Made by a program: the position numbers and the translations under genes. The notes below the pieces were generated by a model. It saw nothing but the letters and a program-made list of their open reading frames with translations. It did no database searches and was not told where the DNA came from. Positions 62,515 through 64,000 of a stretch of 64,000 nucleotides of DNA are shown here, piece after piece. Position 1 is the stretch's first letter. Each line of letters opens with the position of its first letter. Origin of the DNA: an uncultured Lachnospiraceae bacterium (lineage in GTDB: Bacteria; Bacillota; Clostridia; Lachnospirales; Lachnospiraceae); assembly GCA_900315505.1 (NCBI GenBank), contig OMZG01000003.1:93898-157897 (forward strand). Reading direction: 5' to 3'.

Positions 62515-62610
62515 ATCTGTTCACAACAGATATTCGGAATATCTGTTCGGTGAAATCAGTATATCATGTGAACAGACATTTGTCAAACACTTTTTCGAAA
62601 AAATCTGTTC
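62515..62610 (-). promoter_or_regulatory. LysM-gene promoter with clustered ATCTGTTC sites and a 23-bp palindrome
   Basis: On the minus strand TTGACA (62581-62586) and TATACT (62558-62563) are spaced 17 nt apart. ATCTGTTC lies at 62515-62522, 62541-62548 and 62603-62610, and GAACAGA at 62570-62576. AACAGATATTC-G-GAATATCTGTT (62525-62547) is a perfect palindrome in the leader. Positions 62583-62602 equal the lexA block. Confidence 0.72.
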
Positions 62611-62654
62611 GATTTTATGCAATACTTTTGGATTTCTCCAATCTGTAATTGTGG

Positions 62655-62660
62655 TATAAT
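62655..62660 (+). promoter_or_regulatory. -10 element 9 bp from the helicase start codon
   Basis: Consensus TATAAT lies 9 bp before the ATG at 62669. No clear -35 is seen. A transcript from here would begin at or next to the ATG, so the mRNA may be leaderless. Confidence 0.55.
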
Positions 62661-62668
62661 CTGTAGAT

Positions 62669-64000
62669 ATGAGTACAGATAAGCCACAGATCAGAATTTC
62701 AGTCAGACGCCTGGCAGAGTTTATCCTGCGAAGCGGGGACATCACAGAGGGGATGGAAGTCCGCGATACGCTTGAGTCAATGCAGGCTGGCAGCAGGATC
62801 CACAAGAAGATACAGAAGAGTTCAGGCAATGATTATCATGCCGAGGTAGAGCTTGTGGTCCGCATCGACATGGGGGATTATGACCTTGTGGTGCAGGGCA
62901 GGGCTGACGGCCTGATCTACAGTGAGAAGATGCAGAAGAACAAGGAGCCTGCTGCATACGAGGGACTTGAAAAGTACACTTTTGAAAAAGGTTTTTTCCC
63001 ACATATAAAGACAAGCAATAAAATAGAAATTGACGAGATAAAGGGGACATATCAGGAACTCAGATTCAAGAAGGAGCCGGAACCTCTACACCTGGCCCAG
63101 GCAGAATGCTATGGGTTTATTTTCCTGTGCGCAAACGGACTTGATGAATGTGATATCACTGTTACCTACTGCAATATCGAGACAGAAATCATAAAAAAAT
63201 TCACGAAAAAATATACGAGAGAAGAACTGACATCATTTTTTACAGGGCTTGTTGAAAGCTATCGCAGATGGTCGGACTTTACCTATTATTTTGCAAATAC
63301 AAGAACTGAATCCATTCACCAGCTTAAATTCCCATTTGAATATCGTGAGGGTCAGTTTGACCTCCTGTCATCGGTGTACAGGAGCATTGTGCATAATGGC
63401 CTTCTGTTCCTTATGGCTCCGACCGGTACCGGGAAGACTCTGTCTACGCTGTTTCCATCTGTCATGGCGATGGGACAGGGGCTTGCAGACAAGATTTTCT
63501 ATCTGACTGCGAAGACGATGACTGCAAGAAATGCTCTGTCTGCCTTTGAGCTTTTTGAAAAAGGCGGATATCGCGGAAAGACGGTTGCTCTTACCGCAAA
63601 AGAGAAAATGTGCATCAATGAGACTGTGGAATGTAACCCGGAGAGCTGTCCATATGCGAAGGGACATTTCGACAGGATAAATGATGCGATGTATGATCTG
63701 CTGCAGAGCCATGATATTTTTTCCAGAGAGGTAATAAGGCAGACCGGTGAGAAAAATATGGTATGTCCATATCTTCTCGAATACGATCTCTGTGACTGGT
63801 GTGATAATATAGTCGGGGATTTCAACTATGTATTCGATCCGAAGGCATATCTGAAACGCTTTTTCGCAGCCGAGAATAAGGACAACTATGTATTTCTGAT
63901 TGATGAGGCTCATAATCTGCCAGAACGTGGCAGAAAGATGTTTTCTGCAAAGATTAGTACAGGAGAGATTGCGGCTGCAAAGAAGCCGATTCCAAAAGCT
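62669..64000 (+). CDS. DinG/XPD-family DNA helicase with an N-terminal PD-(D/E)xK nuclease domain (partial)
   Basis: 444 residues are visible and the gene runs off the right edge. The N-terminal part (about 1-150: ISVRRLAEFILRSGDI, VQGRADGLI, IDEIKGT, AQAECYGF) is a RecB-like nuclease fold. The helicase core has Walker A MAPTGTGKT (near 250), Cys of an XPD-type iron-sulfur cluster (MCINETVECNPESC, VCPY, CDWC) and LIDEAHNLPERG (near 410). It is probably a DNA-repair 5'-3' helicase. The start is set by the conserved SVRRLAEF segment; there is no Shine-Dalgarno site. It is divergent from the LysM gene. Confidence 0.88.
   Translation, partial: MSTDKPQIRISVRRLAEFILRSGDITEGMEVRDTLESMQAGSRIHKKIQKSSGNDYHAEVELVVRIDMGDYDLVVQGRADGLIYSEKMQKNKEPAAYEGLEKYTFEKGFFPHIKTSNKIEIDEIKGTYQELRFKKEPEPLHLAQAECYGFIFLCANGLDECDITVTYCNIETEIIKKFTKKYTREELTSFFTGLVESYRRWSDFTYYFANTRTESIHQLKFPFEYREGQFDLLSSVYRSIVHNGLLFLMAPTGTGKTLSTLFPSVMAMGQGLADKIFYLTAKTMTARNALSAFELFEKGGYRGKTVALTAKEKMCINETVECNPESCPYAKGHFDRINDAMYDLLQSHDIFSREVIRQTGEKNMVCPYLLEYDLCDWCDNIVGDFNYVFDPKAYLKRFFAAENKDNYVFLIDEAHNLPERGRKMFSAKISTGEIAAAKKPIPKA

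Noticed and set aside
1..64000. Mobile elements, prophage, tRNA or rRNA genes
   Set aside because: Inspection showed no transposase, integrase, phage gene or recognisable tRNA/rRNA sequence; the only repeat-type elements are the short ones listed.

Overview
The window looks like chromosome of a spore-forming Clostridia, most likely a member of the Lachnospiraceae. The evidence is the mix of low-GC Gram-positive housekeeping genes (remA, rqcH, a fakA/Asp23 pair, prp between rplU and rpmA with a cleavable L27 N-terminus, a fused nadD-yqeK, a gerW sporulation gene) and their gene order. It is core chromosome; no prophage, integrase, IS, CRISPR array, tRNA or rRNA gene was seen. No gene-free stretch exceeds 300 bp.

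Layout. 1-5.8 kb: the end of an apbE-like gene, a MATE exporter and an NhaC-family antiporter on the minus strand, then a copper ATPase (copA) with CsoR-type operators and a CopZ-like domain fused at its end. 5.9-12.6 kb: thiE, a GH5 glycosidase and a nickel locus. The nickel locus has an ECF-type transporter (cbiMQO/larMNQO) on the minus strand, divergent from a CsoR-family regulator, larC (first domain only), a CobU-like protein lacking a P-loop, and larB. 12.6-25.3 kb: MTHFS, a HAD phosphatase, proA, miaB, ruvAB, zapA, a U32 peptidase, an ftsW/pbp pair, DUF2953, gerW, and rpmB on the opposite strand. 25.5-39 kb: Asp23, fakA, recG, rqcH, remA, gmk, rpoZ, rimO, pgsA, pncC, rsmD, coaD and others through recU. 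39-44.3 kb: a partial histidine operon hisZ-G-D-B plus a three-domain HisF-like/HisI/HisE fusion. 44.3-52.5 kb: two linked radical-SAM-family genes, rng, rplU-prp-rpmA behind an L21 leader, obgE, yhbY, nadD-yqeK and rsfS. 52.6-53.2 kb: lexA. 53.4-62 kb: a complete sulfate uptake and APS-reduction locus (sbp-cysTWA-aprAB, then cysDN). 62.1-64 kb: a YneA-like LysM protein divergent from a DinG/XPD-type helicase that runs off the end.

Small-scale structure stands out. (1) Arrays of 7-bp repeats sit at or just after gene stop codons in eight places. (2) Two families of short palindromic intergenic repeats occur eight times. (3) A hairpin of about 150 nt separates hisG from hisD. (4) lexA and the LysM gene share a 20-bp identical promoter block, and an ATCTGTTC octamer recurs near the LysM gene and in the promoter ahead of proA-miaB-ruvAB, pointing to an SOS regulon. 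(5) The two sulfur transcripts share a leader element of about 34 bp. (6) copA carries a well-placed internal ribosome binding site and ATG that could make free CopZ. The most unusual proteins are the P-loop-less CobU relative in the nickel locus, a CysN with what looks like a decayed APS-kinase domain, and a HisF-like domain with Tyr in place of the catalytic Asp11 fused to HisIE.
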